From Ichthyophis bannanicus (lineage: Eukaryota; Chordata; Amphibia; Gymnophiona; Ichthyophiidae), in contig CM066033.1 of the NCBI GenBank assembly GCA_033557465.1, positions 1,305,875,519 through 1,305,939,518 on the forward strand: a stretch of 64,000 nucleotides of DNA, given 5' to 3'. The position numbers were made by a program, and so were the translations under genes. The notes below the pieces were generated by a model. The model had not been told where the DNA came from. It worked only from the letters and a program-made list of their open reading frames with translations, and did no database searches. Positions 21,184 to 33,660 of this stretch are shown one piece after another (within the stretch, counting starts at the first letter, position 1; the number at the start of each line of letters is the position of its first letter).

Positions 21184-23450
21184 TGCAACAGAGTGGAAGA
21201 AAATGTGGGTCAGGTACAGAATGGATCCTTGGTGACAAGGACGTGAAGATAAAGCTGGAGATCAAGTGTGGTCAACAATATTATAGTAGGAACGAAATGG
21301 ACAGAGTAGATGTAATCTTTTATAATGGTCTATTTGTTTCTATGAACCATGTTGTAATGTACACTCGCTTAAACTGCTCATTATGCTATAGCACTTGACT
21401 TGAAAGAAGAGCCTGAAATTAGGGTCCAGTTGCACACTGATTATGGTCGAAAGCTGATCGATAGAGCATAAAGCATAATACTGTATGCCCCAACTATCTG
21501 GAACTCCTTACCTTCCAGTTTGAGATCCATCAATTCCCTAGGAGACTTCTGCAAAAAGCTAAAAAAAACCATCTATTCTTGGAATTCTGTGGAACTGATC
21601 CCCAACAAGTCCGAACAATCAATAGGAGTAGTAGCCTAATATTTAGAGCACTGGCTTAGAAACCAGAGGACCAAGGTTCAATTCCCACTAGCACTCCTTA
21701 TGGCCTTGGGAAAGTCACTTAACCCTCCATTGCCTCAGAAATATCCAAGTTATCAATGTCCCTGTTTAATGTACATTACCAAGTTTAAGTTACAATGTAA
21801 ACTGCTTTGACTGAAATGATAAAGTGGTATAAAAGAAAACCTGTTAATAGTCATGCAACAGCACTCAGCTCCCCTCTAATTACAATTATGTAAGCTGTTC
21901 TCTCACACCCAGCCATCCGCTCTACCATATCTGACTATTACATAAATGTTTCGTCAATCCCCCTCTACAACTCAGCTATTCATTCCTACATACCTGATAC
22001 ACTGTATACATGTTAAACTATCTAATCTGTTCAAATTGCCTCAGCCATCATGGCAGTCTTTTACTTCTGTTAATCTCTGTTTTACTGTTTATCATTATTG
22101 TTCTATATAAATCACGTATTCTTGCACCTCTGGTTATGTTCACACATCATGTTATGCACGCACTGAGTTCATTATAAACTGTTTTGACTTGTAGAAAAAT
22201 GGTATATAAAAGATGTTAAATAAATAAATACGTTCTGACACTTATTACATATTAGAATACCTCTCATCCTACTAGCCAACCAGGAAATATCTTCCCCCAC
22301 CTGAAGAACCAAAAACAAATACATGATATGGTAGGGAGTGGTGTTGGCATTCTCTGACCTCACAACTCCATAACAACCATAATTCTGTTTTGATAATTTT
22401 GGGTGCCGGAATAAAGCCAATGTTAATACCTTTGACTTTGATCACTGTTGGGTTGTGTCTGGTGGATGACAGTGCATCTGAACACTGTTTTGTTTTCCTC
22501 AGGTTGCCGTGCCTTTGACTTAGGAACTCCTATTTCTGTAGAACCTCAGTGTGGATAGATGCTTTAATTTCACATTTGGTACCTTCTTTGTAAGCCTTTT
22601 TGCTGTGGTGAGGCACAAAACTATCTTTTCAATGGGCCACATCATAATATTTGGATATCGTTATCTCGGACAGACAGTGTGGGCCATAAAAGTGCACAAG
22701 TTGTTAGTTTTTCTTGTTCTGTCGTAGAAAAGATCCTATTTATGGAAGCTGGCTAAGATGTGATGAGTTAAGGTATTTGGTGGTTCTGTTTGGGTATGTG
22801 ATGAAATGTTGTTCTTAAATTCTTATTATGTTTTTAAGAACATCTATTAACTTTTGCTAGCACTTCTGCTTTGAATTCTTTACAGATGCTACAGATCTAT
22901 ATTGATGGTGTAAAGATGTTCCCAGCAATATAAATTTAGCCTTATCCAGGGCCGATGCAAAGATATTGAGCTCTCTAGACAAGCCTTCAGCCTTACACCC
23001 CTACCTGCCCCTAACATTTTGGTAATTGAACTCAACAATCATGCTCAGCCCAACATCACCTCTCCCATGACAATCCTGTAAAATAACTGGCTGTCTGGTT
23101 ATCAGGATCTATTGTTTTGCTTAGATTGCTACGTCTCTTTGATGGCCCTCAGAAGAAGCTGCCCTAGACAACCATCTAGCCTTGCCTGATGGTTGGGCAG
23201 TTCCAGGACTGGTCCTTGGTGAATAAATTGTAGCTGAACCCTAACAAATCTGTAATAGTTTTTATTGGCCTTGTCTTTCTGCTACACCTTCTACCAAGAT
23301 GCAGTTTTTCTGAATGGCTCCTTGCTTCCCATGCATTAAGAGGGTCTTTCTCAGTACAAAGTTAAGTCTTGAACTTCACATTGCTAAAACAACTAGAAAT
23401 AGTTTTTATCAGCTTCAGAATATCCAGAAGTTAAAATTTTGGTGGAAGGA
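21184..23450. other. Non-coding stretch with one SINE
   Basis: No gene is seen. A tRNA-derived SINE occupies about 21636-21850 (GGTTCAATTCCC box, then 'cttgggaaagtcacttaaccctccattgcctcag'). An inverted SINE-type 3' end, 'gtatataaaagatgttaaataaataaata', is at 22200-22230. The rest is unassigned AT-rich DNA. Confidence 0.5.
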
Positions 23451-23494
23451 GTGGAGGAATAGCCTAGTAGTTAGAGCAGTGGTCGATGAGGGAT

Positions 23495-24300
23495 CTAGCT
23501 AAGCTTGAAGAATGGTTGAGAATTTGACAGCTCAGATTTAATGCTAAAAAATGCAGGGTCATGCATTTGGACTGCAAAAGTCCAAGGGAGCAATATAGTA
23601 TAGGGGGTGAAGTACTTCTGTCCACGAAAGAAGAGTGAGACCTGGGTGTGATTGTTTCTGATGATCTTAAAGTGACTCAACAGGTAAAAGAGATGACGGC
23701 AAAAATCAGAAGGATGCTTAGGTGCATAGGGAGAGAAATGGTCAGCAGGAAGAAGGAGATGATAGTGCCTCTGTATGAATCTTTGGTGAGATCTCATTTG
23801 GAGTATTGTATGCAGTTCTGGAGACCACATCTTTATAAGCAGGATAGAGTTGGTGCAGAGGGTGGCTACCAAAATGGGGCTACCAAAATGGTCAATGGAC
23901 TTCATCATAAGGAATATGGGGTCAGACTCAAAAATCTCAATATATATATATATATATACTTTGGAGGGAAGGCAAGAGAAAGAAGATATGATAGAGACGT
24001 TTATGCCTGGAACAAACTACCTGAGTCGGTGCGCCAGGCTCCAACTGTGGTCCTGTTAAAATCCAGGCTAAAAACTCACTTCTTTGAGACTATTTTTGGA
24101 TCCTGATCCCCCTAATCTCCTGTTCACCTCCTATGTGTTTCCGTACCGTTCCCCTAGATACGCATATGCTAGTCCCAATAGCATTGTCTGACTTGACTAG
24201 ATTGCAGTTCTTATGAGTAGGGACCATCTCTTACATGTCTCTGTACAGCGCTGTCTATGCCTTGTAGTGCTATTCAAATGACTAGTAGTAGAAGTAAAAG
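23495..24300 (+). mobile_element. Degraded CR1/L2-like LINE fragment
   Basis: The frame 23648-24106 carries QVKEMTAKIRRMLRCIGREM, then LEYCMQFWRPHLYKQDRV, the late RT/C-terminal part of a CR1-clade LINE. It is more diverged than the 25-kb copy. An AT microsatellite (23939-23957) interrupts it. The downstream part contains 'ctgtacagcgctgtctatgccttg', a common tail also near 47910. Confidence 0.65.
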
Positions 24301-24579
24301 AAGGGCAAACTGGATAGACCATATGGCCTTTTTCTCTGTTTCTGTGTAATACATGGGACTTGCTCACTCTGATCCAAGCTCTAATAGTTTCTCTTCTGGA
24401 CTACTGTAATGACATTTATGTTGAAGTTACCCTGTGAAAACAAAGGGGCATTTATAAATAGTCCAGAATGAAACTGCTTGCCTTTTGTTGGGAGTAAGAT
24501 GGGAGAGCATTATTTAAAGGACTTGTTCCAAATTAGGTCACAGGCTAAATTCGGACTACTTTGATTAGTTTTAAAAAGT

Positions 24580-24740
24580 TTAAATCAGGAGTGGGCAAAC
24601 CCAGCTGGGTTTTCAGGATTTCCGTAATGAATATGCATGAGATCTATTGCATGCACTGCTTCTATTGTATGCAAATAGATCTCATGCATATTCTTTGTGA
24701 AAATCCTGAAATTCCATCTTGGTTGTGGTCTTCAAAGACT
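24580..24740. mobile_element. hAT-like MITE hairpin
   Basis: The arms read 'gtgggcaaacccagctgggttttcaggatttcc' and an inverted partner near 24700, with ATGAATATGCATGAGATC and its mirror GATCTCATGCATATTC around the centre. It belongs to the same broad MITE group as 9348-9501. No clean target duplication is seen. Confidence 0.6.
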
Positions 24741-24929
24741 AAACTTTCTTACCTCTGCCTAAATGGGTTGGGCCATAGTTATCTTCAGGATAAACTATCA
24801 CCTGTGCTATGCTCTTCTTCATCAGGATAAAATATCACATATGTTCATTTCTTCTAAGGAGACCAAACTCAATTTCATTCATAACAGAGCCTTTTCCTTT
24901 ATTAACTTCACACCCTGGAACAAATAACC

Positions 24930-25145
24930 TAGGGCCCGATTTTCAAAGGCATTTACATGGGTAACTGCTCTAGTTACCTGTGTAAATGCCTTAACTTGGA
25001 TTTTCCAAAGGCGCCTACTTGGGTAGTGCCTTTGGAACATCACGGCTAAGTCCCTAACGCGCCCAGATGCGATCCACTTAGCATCGGGGCATGTTGCGGG
25101 CGTTCTGGGGTGGAGTGAAGGCAGGGAATGGCACTAAGCAGTAGC
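24930..25145. other. Short unclassified repeat next to CR1 end
   Basis: The text 'agggcccgattttcaaaggcatttacatgggtaac' followed by mirrored 'gttacctgtgtaaatgcc' forms a hairpin near 24935-24990. A similar 'ggggcatttacagctctgtaaacgtgtaaatgccc' occurs at 51700-51735. It is probably a non-autonomous DNA element. Confidence 0.45.
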
Positions 25146-26016
25146 AACATTTTTTAAACCCAGCTACACAAACAGCCTTTACCACATCCTCCGGTAACAA
25201 ATTCCAGAGTTTGATTACACGTTGAGTGAAAAAATATTTTCTTTTATTAGTCTTAAATAGTTTACCCTGTAGCTTCATTGCATGTCCCCTAGTCTTTCTA
25301 TATTCTGATAACGTAAAGAGTCGATCTACGTTTACCCATTCCACTCCATTCATTAATTTATAGATCTCTATCATATCTCCCCTCAGCCGTCTCTTTTCCA
25401 GGTTGAAGAGCCATAACCTTTTTAGCCTTTCTTCATAGGAGTATCCTTCCATCCCCTTTACCATTTTGGTGGCTCTTCTCTGAACTTTTTCTAATAACGC
25501 TATATCCTTTTTAAGATACGGCGACCAGAATTGCACACAATATTCAAGGTGCGGTCTCACCATGGAACGATATATAGGCATTATAATATCTTTTGTTTTA
25601 TTTTCCATTCATTTCCTTATGATACCTAGCATTCTATTTGCTCTCTTGGCTGCCGCTGCACACTGGGCCGAGGGTTTTAACATGTTATCCACAATGACGC
25701 CTAAATCTTTTTCCTGGGTGGTGGTTCCTAATGTGGAACCTTGCATCGTGTAACCATAGTTTGGGTTGTTCTTCCCTAGGTGCATAACTTTGCACTTGTC
25801 CACATTAAATTTCATCTGCCATTTTGATATCCAGTCTTCCAATTTATCAAGATCCTCTTGCAATTTTCCACAATCCTCTTGGGTTTTAACAACTTTAAAT
25901 AGTTTGGTGTCATCTGAAAATTTAATAACCTCACTCATTCCACTTTCCAGGTCATTTATGAATATGTCAAAAAGCAGCGGACCCAGTACAGATCCCTGGG
26001 GTACACCACTATTCAC
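25078..26016 (-). pseudogene. CR1 ORF2, C-terminal RT part
   Basis: Continuous coding similarity in one frame, with a single break at 25609. It includes SGVPQGSVLGPLLFDIFIND, the catalytic box as FSDD (usual FADD), NVDKCKVMHLGKNNPNYGYT and the C-terminal [20 protein letters not shown] region. The last residues beyond about 25146 are not CR1-like. It is frameshifted relative to the upstream RT segment at 26267-26737. Confidence 0.82.
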
Positions 26017-26266
26017 CTTTCTCCATTGGGAAAATTGGCCATTTAGCCCTAACCTCTGCTTTCTATCTTTTAACCAGTTCCTGATCCACAGTAGTACACT
26101 GCCTCCTATCCCATGACTCTAGTTTTGCCAAAAGTCTCTGATGACGGACCTTGTCAAAGGCTTTCTGAAAGTCCAGATACACTATATCAACTGACTCACC
26201 TTTCCTTGTCTTAAGCCATGTTGGCTGTCTCCCATTAGGCCATGACTATCTACATGCTGAGTAATT

Positions 26267-26737
26267 TTATTCTTTATGACGGTTTCTACCATTTTTCCCC
26301 GGTACTGATGTCAGGCTCACCGGTCTGTAGTTTCCCGGATCACCCCTGGAACCCTTTTTAAAAATTGGTGTTACATTGGCGATCCTCCAGTCTTCAGGTA
26401 TTAGAGATGATTTTAATGATAGTTCACAGATTACTAATAGCAGGTCTGCAATCTCATATTTCAGTTCTTTCAACACCCTTGGATGCATACCATCCGGCCC
26501 AGGTGATTTGCTACTCTTCAGTTTATCTAATAGTTGCAATACATCTTCCCGATATATCGATATTTCCTTCAATTCTTCTGCACCTTTAAATATCACTTCA
26601 GTCATGGGTAACATCTCTACATCTTCCTCAGTAAAGACCGAAGCAAAGAATTCATTCAGTCTCTCCGCTATCGCCTTGTTGCCTCTTAGTGCCCCTTTAA
26701 CCCCTCTATCATCTAATGGACCAACTGACTCTCTCAC
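26267..26737 (-). pseudogene. CR1 ORF2, N-terminal RT part
   Basis: Carries KSPGPDGMHPRVLKEL and TPIFKKGSRGDPGNYRPVSL, the fingers and early palm blocks of CR1 reverse transcriptase. A frameshift lies between 26267 and 26016. The SINE at 26781-26945 separates it from the endonuclease part. Confidence 0.82.
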
Positions 26738-26780
26738 AGGTTTTTTGCTACAAATGTACTTGAAAAAGTCTTTATTTTGC

Positions 26781-26945
26781 GTTTTTATTTATTTATTTAG
26801 CATTTCTTATATACCGCTTTTCATGATATCAAGGCGGTTTACATTGAACAAACTGAAATTACATTGAACAGGGCATTATAACTTGGAAATTTTACAGGGA
26901 ACATGGGCCCATGGTTGCTGTCCTCTAGTGGGATTTGAACCCGCA
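26781..26945 (-). mobile_element. SINE inserted in CR1 ORF2
   Basis: The minus-strand head has the B-box text GGGTTCAAATCCCAC near 26930-26942. The 3' side reads GCGGTATATAAGAAATGC, then AAATAAATAAATA (26790-26820), a 3' end shared with the copies near 4520, 22200 and 56400. Confidence 0.65.
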
Positions 26946-27990
26946 GCAAGCTTCTTCTCAAATTCTCCCTTTGCATGCCTTATCAATGCCTTGCATTTGA
27001 CTTGCCAGTGCTTGTGTTGTTTCCAGGTTTTGTTGTTTGGCTCTTTTTTCCATTTCCTGAAAGATACTTTTTTGGCAACAACAGCCTCTCTGACCTCACC
27101 TTTAAACCATGCTGGCAGTTTTTTGGACTTCCTTCCACTTTTCTTAAAGCATGGAATACAGCTGGTCTGGGCTTCCAAGATAGTAGTTTTCAACAACACC
27201 CAAGCTTGATGTAAGTCTTTAACCTTTGCAACTGCTCCTTTTAGTTTTTTCTTAACTATTTTCCTCATTTTATCATAGTCTCCCTTTCGAAAGTTAAAAG
27301 GTAGTACTGTGGATTTCCTTACTATCCCTCCTCCACTAATTAAATCAAAGGCGATCATGCTATGATCACTATTGCCAAGTGGCCCCAACACCCTTATCTC
27401 TTGCACTAGTTCTGGTGTTCCACTAAGGACTAGGTCTAATATGGCTTCCCCTCTGGTCAGTTCATGAACCAGCTGCTCCAAGAAGCAGTCATTTATTTCA
27501 TCTAGGAACTTTATCTCCCTAGCATGTCCTGCCATGACACTGACCCAGTCGATACCGGGGTAATTGAAATCACCCATTATTATTACTGTGCTGTAACTTT
27601 TGTTAGCTTCCTTGATTTCTTTGAGCATTTCATCATCCATTTGTTCATTCTGGCCAGGCGGTCGATAGTACACCCCCACTGCCATCGCCTTCCCCTTTTT
27701 ACATGGAATTTCAATCCATAGAGATTCTACAGCAAATTTTGTTTCCTGCAAAACTTTAATCCTTTCTGACTCAATGCCCTCTCTAACATAGAGCGCAACC
27801 CCTCCACCAAGTTGATCAGCTCTATCATTATGATATAGTTTGTACCCAGGTATCACAGTGTCCCACTGGTTGTCCTCCTTCCACCATGTCTCTGATATTC
27901 CAATAATATCTAACCTCTCATTTAGTGTTATATATTCTAACTCTCCCATCTTATTTTTTAGACTTCTAGCATTTGCATACAAGCATTTTA
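26876..27990 (-). pseudogene. CR1 ORF2 apurinic-type endonuclease part
   Basis: A 368-codon open frame from 27982. It shows NARSLKNKMGELE, the catalytic ISETWW, GGGVALYVREG, GDFNYPGIDW and GNSDHSMIAFDL, which are the endonuclease motifs of CR1 ORF2, ending in a basic linker. The last roughly 20 codons come from the inserted SINE. The reading frame is intact over this length. Confidence 0.85.
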
Positions 27991-29196
27991 GGGGTATGTT
28001 TACTAAATCGTCTTAAAGTGCGCTCTGTGACGTTATCGCGCGATAAGGTACCTTATCGCACGATAATGGCATTTTTTCAGGCGCACAGGTACCTTATCGC
28101 GCGATAATGCGCGCAGCGGCGCAAACGAGTGCTGAAGGTGGGGAAAGGCTCCCGGAGGGCGGAGGAAGGCTCCCCAGGGGTGGAGAGAAGGGGTCAATGG
28201 GTGGAGAGTGGGAGAGGAGAGGCTCTCTGCACACTAACGCTGTGAAATCCGAGGCTGAAAACTAACGCCAGTGAAACCCTGGTGTTATACAGCTGATTTA
28301 AAGGGAAGAGAAACCATTTCTGTCAGCAATGTACAGCAAAATCAGGGAAACCTACAAAAAGTGATAAGTGTGATACATGTGCACGGAACAAAAGTGCAAA
28401 TAAACATTGAAAATGACCCCAACAAAATATAAAAAAAACATAACCAAGCTGGGAAATAGTGATATTAATGGGAAACAATGAAAAACACTCCCAAGAAAGC
28501 TCCAAAAAAAGGATATGAATTTTGGAAGAGTCTACGCTCCGTCCCCATACAAGGTGAATGATACCACAGTGAAATAGCGTTGATCAGGGTTTCCCTCTCC
28601 ATTGGACAGGTTTCCTATGGCGTGCACATGTTCCACAACAGCAGGGCGGGCATGTCAGAATGGGCAACTGGACAGATGCTGGGAAAGGGGACACAGAGGG
28701 CTGCAGACGGCACATGCTGTGCTGCTGCTGGGCCACAGTGCGGACTAGGGTGATGCCTAGGTGGCCCATAGGAATGCTGAAACAGTAGAGCAGCCAGACA
28801 GCAACTGATGAGGGCCCAGCATGGGCACGAGTGTGCTTCCCACAGTGTCACAGGGGATAGAACCCAGCAGGTACTGTGAGGCCTGGCACTGCAGTATCCC
28901 CAAGGGCACAGAACATTGGCAGGCGGTGCTGGAGGGAAGCATGGACATCTATGCAGGCACCCCTACCCCAGAACCTGCACCATAGGCAGCCACCTAAACG
29001 CACAATGGATGGCCTGAGACGGGCTTGGATGGGCATGTCAGCAGGGTGGCAGAGGGGTACTGGTGGTGGAGGGGGCAGTGGCAGCTGCCCAGAGCAGACC
29101 ATGGCCTAGCCCTGTGTAGGTGGGTACCATACACTGCAACAGACAGGCCCTGTCTGACGAACAGTCATGGTATCCCCAGGGAATGCACTATCTCTG

Positions 29197-29262
29197 TGGC
29201 AACACGGTGGTGCTGTGCACACAGCCAGTATGTTCAGGAGCAGAAGGTTGCAGGTTCAAGTC
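29197..29262 (+). other. tRNA-like module B1
   Basis: The B box GTTCAAGTC (29254-29262) is perfect. The A-box region TGGCAACACGG (29197-29207) has one mismatch, and an insertion-like stretch widens the spacing to about 46 bp. It corresponds to A4 of element A. Confidence 0.45.
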
Positions 29263-29539
29263 CCAGCTGTGGTTCCTTCCAACCCAGCCCCCATATTTTA
29301 CCCACTACTACAACGTGCTAATACAGACAGAACCTGTAGTGCAGATGACGTAGACATGCCCAAAACACCTACATTTTACCCTACAGAGCACAGACACCAT
29401 AAACATGCGCATTACCTAGAGGAGAGTCTCCCAAATGCAGTCCTGGAGGGCCAAACACCATTCAGGTTCCATGCTGCCTCTAATAAATGTGGCTGTGCTG
29501 CATTGCTATGCACCGCCCCCATGGTATGCAGATGTATCT

Positions 29540-29755
29540 CATGCATATTCATAAGGGACCCTGACTTATATAAACCAACCTCTCAGGAAAAATCAACTAC
29601 TTTTTGTCGGAAAACGCCAGCTCAGTGAATAGGAAACTACCTATCACCGTTGTGGCCCTTCCATTTTAATAAAGAGTATGGTGTATGGTGTATGTATGGT
29701 GATTATTTTTGATCCTGGTAATAGGTTTTTTTTGGAATTCATAAGGGACAGCATG
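29540..29755. mobile_element. Small retroinsert with 12-bp duplication inside element B
   Basis: The sequence ATTCATAAGGGA occurs at about 29548-29559 and 29739-29750, flanking about 180 bp that interrupts the old MITE shared with element A. The insert contains 'ctactttttgtcggaaaacgcc', similar to the ACTTTTTGTCGGAGCTAG ends of the 34-38-kb Penelope element, and an AATAAA. Probably a short Penelope-derived copy. Confidence 0.5.
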
Positions 29756-31476
29756 AAAACCCGAACGGTGTTTGGCCCTCCAGAACTGGAGTTGGGAACC
29801 TCTGCCCTAGAGCAGCGGCCAACAGGGGCAGACACACCCGCACCCACAGGCTCCATTATCCCAAGCCTCCTGGAGAGGCAGGATGATGAGCCCTGCGTGC
29901 ATCTCCCCATACTAGTACTTGCATACCTTAGCAATGCCACCCTAAACATGGGAAAACTGTACACAGCTATCAAAAGGTTGCTATGATAACTGGCAGATAG
30001 CAATTCCTACGTTAAGCACAATTGGCTGATTGAGCTGCATCATATCAACCTTTCTGAAGTCTGTGGAGTGTGCCTCAGGTCTGGTGTCTGACAGAGTGAC
30101 CCCAACAGTATTGCATACCATAGCCATGCCTGCACTGTGCCCAGGACTGGTGTGGTGGCCAGGGCGGCCAAACACCTCTATAGTTGCACAATGCAGGCAT
30201 AGGTGTGTGAAGTGTGTGTCTGTCTATCCAGTGTGTGGTGGCTGCCAACACCCTCCACAGCCCACACTGCTAGCACTGTTGCCAGTATTGGCCTGTCAAT
30301 GTGCATAATGAGGAGCAAGGTACTGTGGGAATAGCCAGGATAGGGTGGCCTGGCCTGGCCGCATCTGCACAGGGCATAGGGCAATGGCTCAGACATTGTA
30401 GTGCCAGGCCACCACCTGCACGGACAGCATGGCCACAGCATGTCCTGCTGGGAGGTCACTCTCACCCTGACTGAGCAGTGACCATGGCATGGCTAGGTTC
30501 CCCCATAGTGCTGTATAGTATTTCTCTCATGTGATATTTATGGGTCTCTTTTAAGACCTAATCACTGACTTATCTGCTTGGTGTGTATGCTGACATCCCA
30601 GTTCTGGTTGCACACATCTCCTCCAGGACCATGCACTATGGACTAGCTAGCAGACTGTCTGCAGCTAGTATGTGTCTTGCTGGAACACCTTGCAGAGTGC
30701 AGCAGCTGGAGGCTTGCTACTGTAGAATATCAGATAGTGGTGGGGGGCAGCTGAGCATTTCCAGGCCTACTGTCTGTCTGCTATTGCTTTATGGATGTGT
30801 ACTGCTCTGCATTGCCTGCCCTGTAGGGTGTCCAGCAGGACTGGGGTTGATGGTCCCCTCTACTACTACCATTACAGGGACGTAGAATGTGGATCTATTG
30901 GTGGGTGATCCTGTTTCCCACCCTGAGCCCCAGAGGGTGGGTTGTATGGTGGTATATAATCCGCCTATGGGTCCATTCCCCCTTTCACCTACATCATGTA
31001 ACCATGGTACCAACACAGGATATGCAATATTCTGGGTGCATCATAGCCCATAAGGGCTAGACATGACTGAGAAATACAAAAGGACACAGATGTAACCTAG
31101 GTGTGTCTGCAGGAACTACCTATCACACGCACAGTAGCACTGATGGGGACCTGCAGCATGGCATATTTCAGCCATGAAAGGTGCTGTGGACCTGGTACTG
31201 GGCGCCCCACCTCACCCTCAGGTTGAGCACAGTACCCGCACAATGTGACGGTCTGTGGCTACTCTGTGCCAGTACCACACACGGTCAGTTCCCCCTACCA
31301 GGCCAAGGTGCTGTGGGGGTGCATACCCCATCTTGTGCCCATCTGTCGACTGCTGAGTTGCATGTGCAGTGCATCATGGGTATGGGTGGGTTAACCCTAT
31401 CCTGGTAACCACAGCAGACAGTTTGTGTGGTGACGTGCAGTCCTTCTGCAGCCAGCCAGGGGTTTGTTAGCAGCTG

Positions 31477-31529
31477 TAGCCAACTGGTTACTTCACTGCC
31501 TGTAAAGCCAGCAGTCACTGGTTCAAACC
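31477..31529 (+). other. tRNA-like module B2
   Basis: The A-box region TAGCCAACTGG (31477-31487) has one mismatch. The B box GTTCAAACC (31521-31529) is perfect. It is homologous to module A3. Confidence 0.5.
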
Positions 31530-31609
31530 TCATGGTGGGGTTATTTGATAGGGCTGTCTGAGGCATTGTCTATTTTTAATGTACATTAGTGCTGCCAGCA
31601 AAAACACAC

Positions 31610-31775
31610 TCAGAGTACTGTAACCTTAAGGTGCCTCATAAGGCACCTTATAGGGTGCCCTATCAAGCGCCTTATAAGGTGTCCTATAGGGGACATTATA
31701 GGGTGCCTTGGCGGACAGTGCACTTTATAATGTGCCCTATGGAGTGCCTTATGGGGTGCCTTATGCAGCAGCTTA
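31610..31775. repeat. Degenerate palindromic array inside element B
   Basis: Successive 15-25-bp units such as AAGGTGCCTCATAAGGCACC and TATAGGGTGCCCTATC are each near self-complementary and differ slightly from one another. The homologous area of element A (7790-8050) has the same kind of array with other variants. It could extrude as a run of small hairpins. Confidence 0.7.
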
Positions 31776-31902
31776 GGTTACGCCACCGTGAGGGTGTGTT
31801 TGCTGGCAGCACTAATTAAAATAAAAGTAAAATGCCTCAAAAATCACTACCTAAACTTAAAGGGTGATGCCTCTGCCAGCCTTATGCATTAGGCACACTG
31901 GG

Positions 31903-31955
31903 GGATTGAACTCATGACCCCTGTACCATCAGTCAGTGTATTAACCATTGTGCTA
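31903..31955 (-). other. tRNA-like Pol III module B3
   Basis: The minus strand shows a perfect A box, TAGCACAATGG (31955-31945), and a perfect B box, GTTCAATCC (31911-31903). Collinear with module A1. Confidence 0.6.
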
Positions 31956-32167
31956 CACCTCTGCTTCTGTGCTTGCATGTCTGCGCGCCTACTTAAGATT
32001 ATCGCGTGTTAACGTGCTTAGCGGCTTTTTGCCCGATAATGTGCGCAGCGCGCGCTATAGCGCAATAATTCCATTTTGCTACGTTAAGACCGAAATGCCC
32101 ACTCCTTTTATGGCATCCTGCACACTATCGCCGGGCGCACATTAAGGCTGCTTAGTAAACATACCCC

Positions 32168-33293
32168 TTAGAGACTGTATTTTATTCATATTAATTTGGC
32201 TAGTGGTAGACATGGGTAATTTGGGATCTTTAAGCTCTGTCTGCTCCATACTCGAGGGCATTTGGGCTACTTTACTCTTGTTTGGAACCTCTCTGCTTTT
32301 GGTAGTATTCTTCAAGGATACATTCTTCCGAACCATCCGCTCTTGGGCGACTGTCAGCTTTCCCCTATTATCTAGTTTAAAAGCTGCTCTATCTCCTTTT
32401 TAAAGGTTAATGCCAGCAGCCTGGTTTCATCCCGGTTAAGGTGAAGCCCATCCCTTCGGAAGAGCCCCTCCTTTCCCAAGAATGTTCCCCAGTTCCTAAC
32501 AAATCCAAAACCCTCATCTCTGCACTATTGTCTCATCCACGCATTGAGACTCCGGAGCTCTGCCTGCCTTTTGGGTCCTGCGCGTGGAACGGGAAGCATT
32601 TCGGAGAACGCTACCCTGGAAGTTCTGGATTTCAACTTCCTACCTAAAAGCTTAAATTTAGCCTCCAGAACCTCCCTACCACATTTTCCTATGTCATTGG
32701 TACCGACATGTACCAAGACAGCAGACTCCTCCCCAGCACTATCTAAGACCTTATCTAGGTAGCACATGAGGTCCGCTACCTTTGCACCAGGCAGGCATGT
32801 TACCAGGCGATCCTCATGTCCACCAGCCACCCAGCTATCTACATGCCTAATGATCGAATCACCAACTATAACGGCTGTCCTAACCCTTCCCTCATGGGCA
32901 TGTACATGGCCCTGGAGAAACTTCCTTGGTGCGAGAGGGTTTTACATCACCTGGAGGACAGGTCCTAGTTACAGGATCACTTCCTGCCACACCAGGGTGA
33001 TACTCTCCTGCCACGTGACCTCTCTCCTCCATGGAAGGGATGCTGCCAGACTGGAGGTGGAACTTCAGGACTATATCCCTGTAGGTCTCGTCTATGTATC
33101 TCTCTGTCTTTCTTATTTTTTCCAAGTCTGCTACTCTAGCCTCTAGAGAATGGACTCGTTCCCTGAGAGCAAAGAGTTCCTTGCACCTAGTGCACACGTA
33201 AGACCTCTCACCAACTGGGAGAAAATCATACATGTGACACTCAATGCAAAAGACTGGAAAGCCCCCATCTCGCTGCTGGACTGCTGTCTGCAT
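32168..33293 (-). pseudogene. CR1 ORF1 (zinc-finger/coiled-coil and esterase-like)
   Basis: Two frames cover the protein. At 33293-32892 a Cys-rich N-terminus (C-x2-C ... C-x2-C) is followed by a coiled-coil-like stretch (FALRERVHSLEARVADLEKI). At 32830-32525 there is the lipolytic/esterase-like block with VLVHVGTNDIG, known from CR1-type ORF1 proteins. A shorter basic C-terminal part reaches 32168, where element B begins. At least one frameshift (near 32850) inactivates it. Confidence 0.75.
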
Positions 33294-33660
33294 CTTAGTT
33301 TTAAGTTTGTGTTTAGATCTTTAAGTTCTTTACTTACTAAGGGTTGCTATGGATATTTATACTAATAAAACTGTATCTAATATGTTTAATATACCTTATT
33401 CACCTGAAGCTTAATTAATCTCAGGTCCTTAGTGTATGACTGATTTGGGTAACGAGCTTCACCTGAGAGCACCTCCTGTCTTTTAAGATGTGTAAGTACC
33501 TATAAAGCTACGATTATCCCAGGGGTGTTATTGTGAGTATATACTTCTTGTTATTAAAAGAGGGCTGCTACACAGTACCCTGTCCTGTGCTGCTGAGGTA
33601 AACTATATTCTGATTTGATTTAAATTATAGCTCTTTGCTGTTGCTAGGTTCTAACTTCTT

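Larger units (their letters stand above)
27991..32167 (-). mobile_element. Element B: 4.2-kb TIR element, relative of element A
   Basis: The ends are GGGGTATGTTTACTAA and its inverted partner, flanked by TTA on both sides (27988-27990 and 32168-32170), inside the CR1 at 25-34 kb. Internal order, read on the minus strand, follows element A: a tRNA-like module, a palindromic GGTGCC/GGCACC array, a second module, a conserved 250-bp block with an open frame, an old MITE and a third module. The subterminal right part of A (11580-11880) and left part of B (28010-28260) are both CpG-rich but have diverged. No transposase is visible. Confidence 0.78.
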
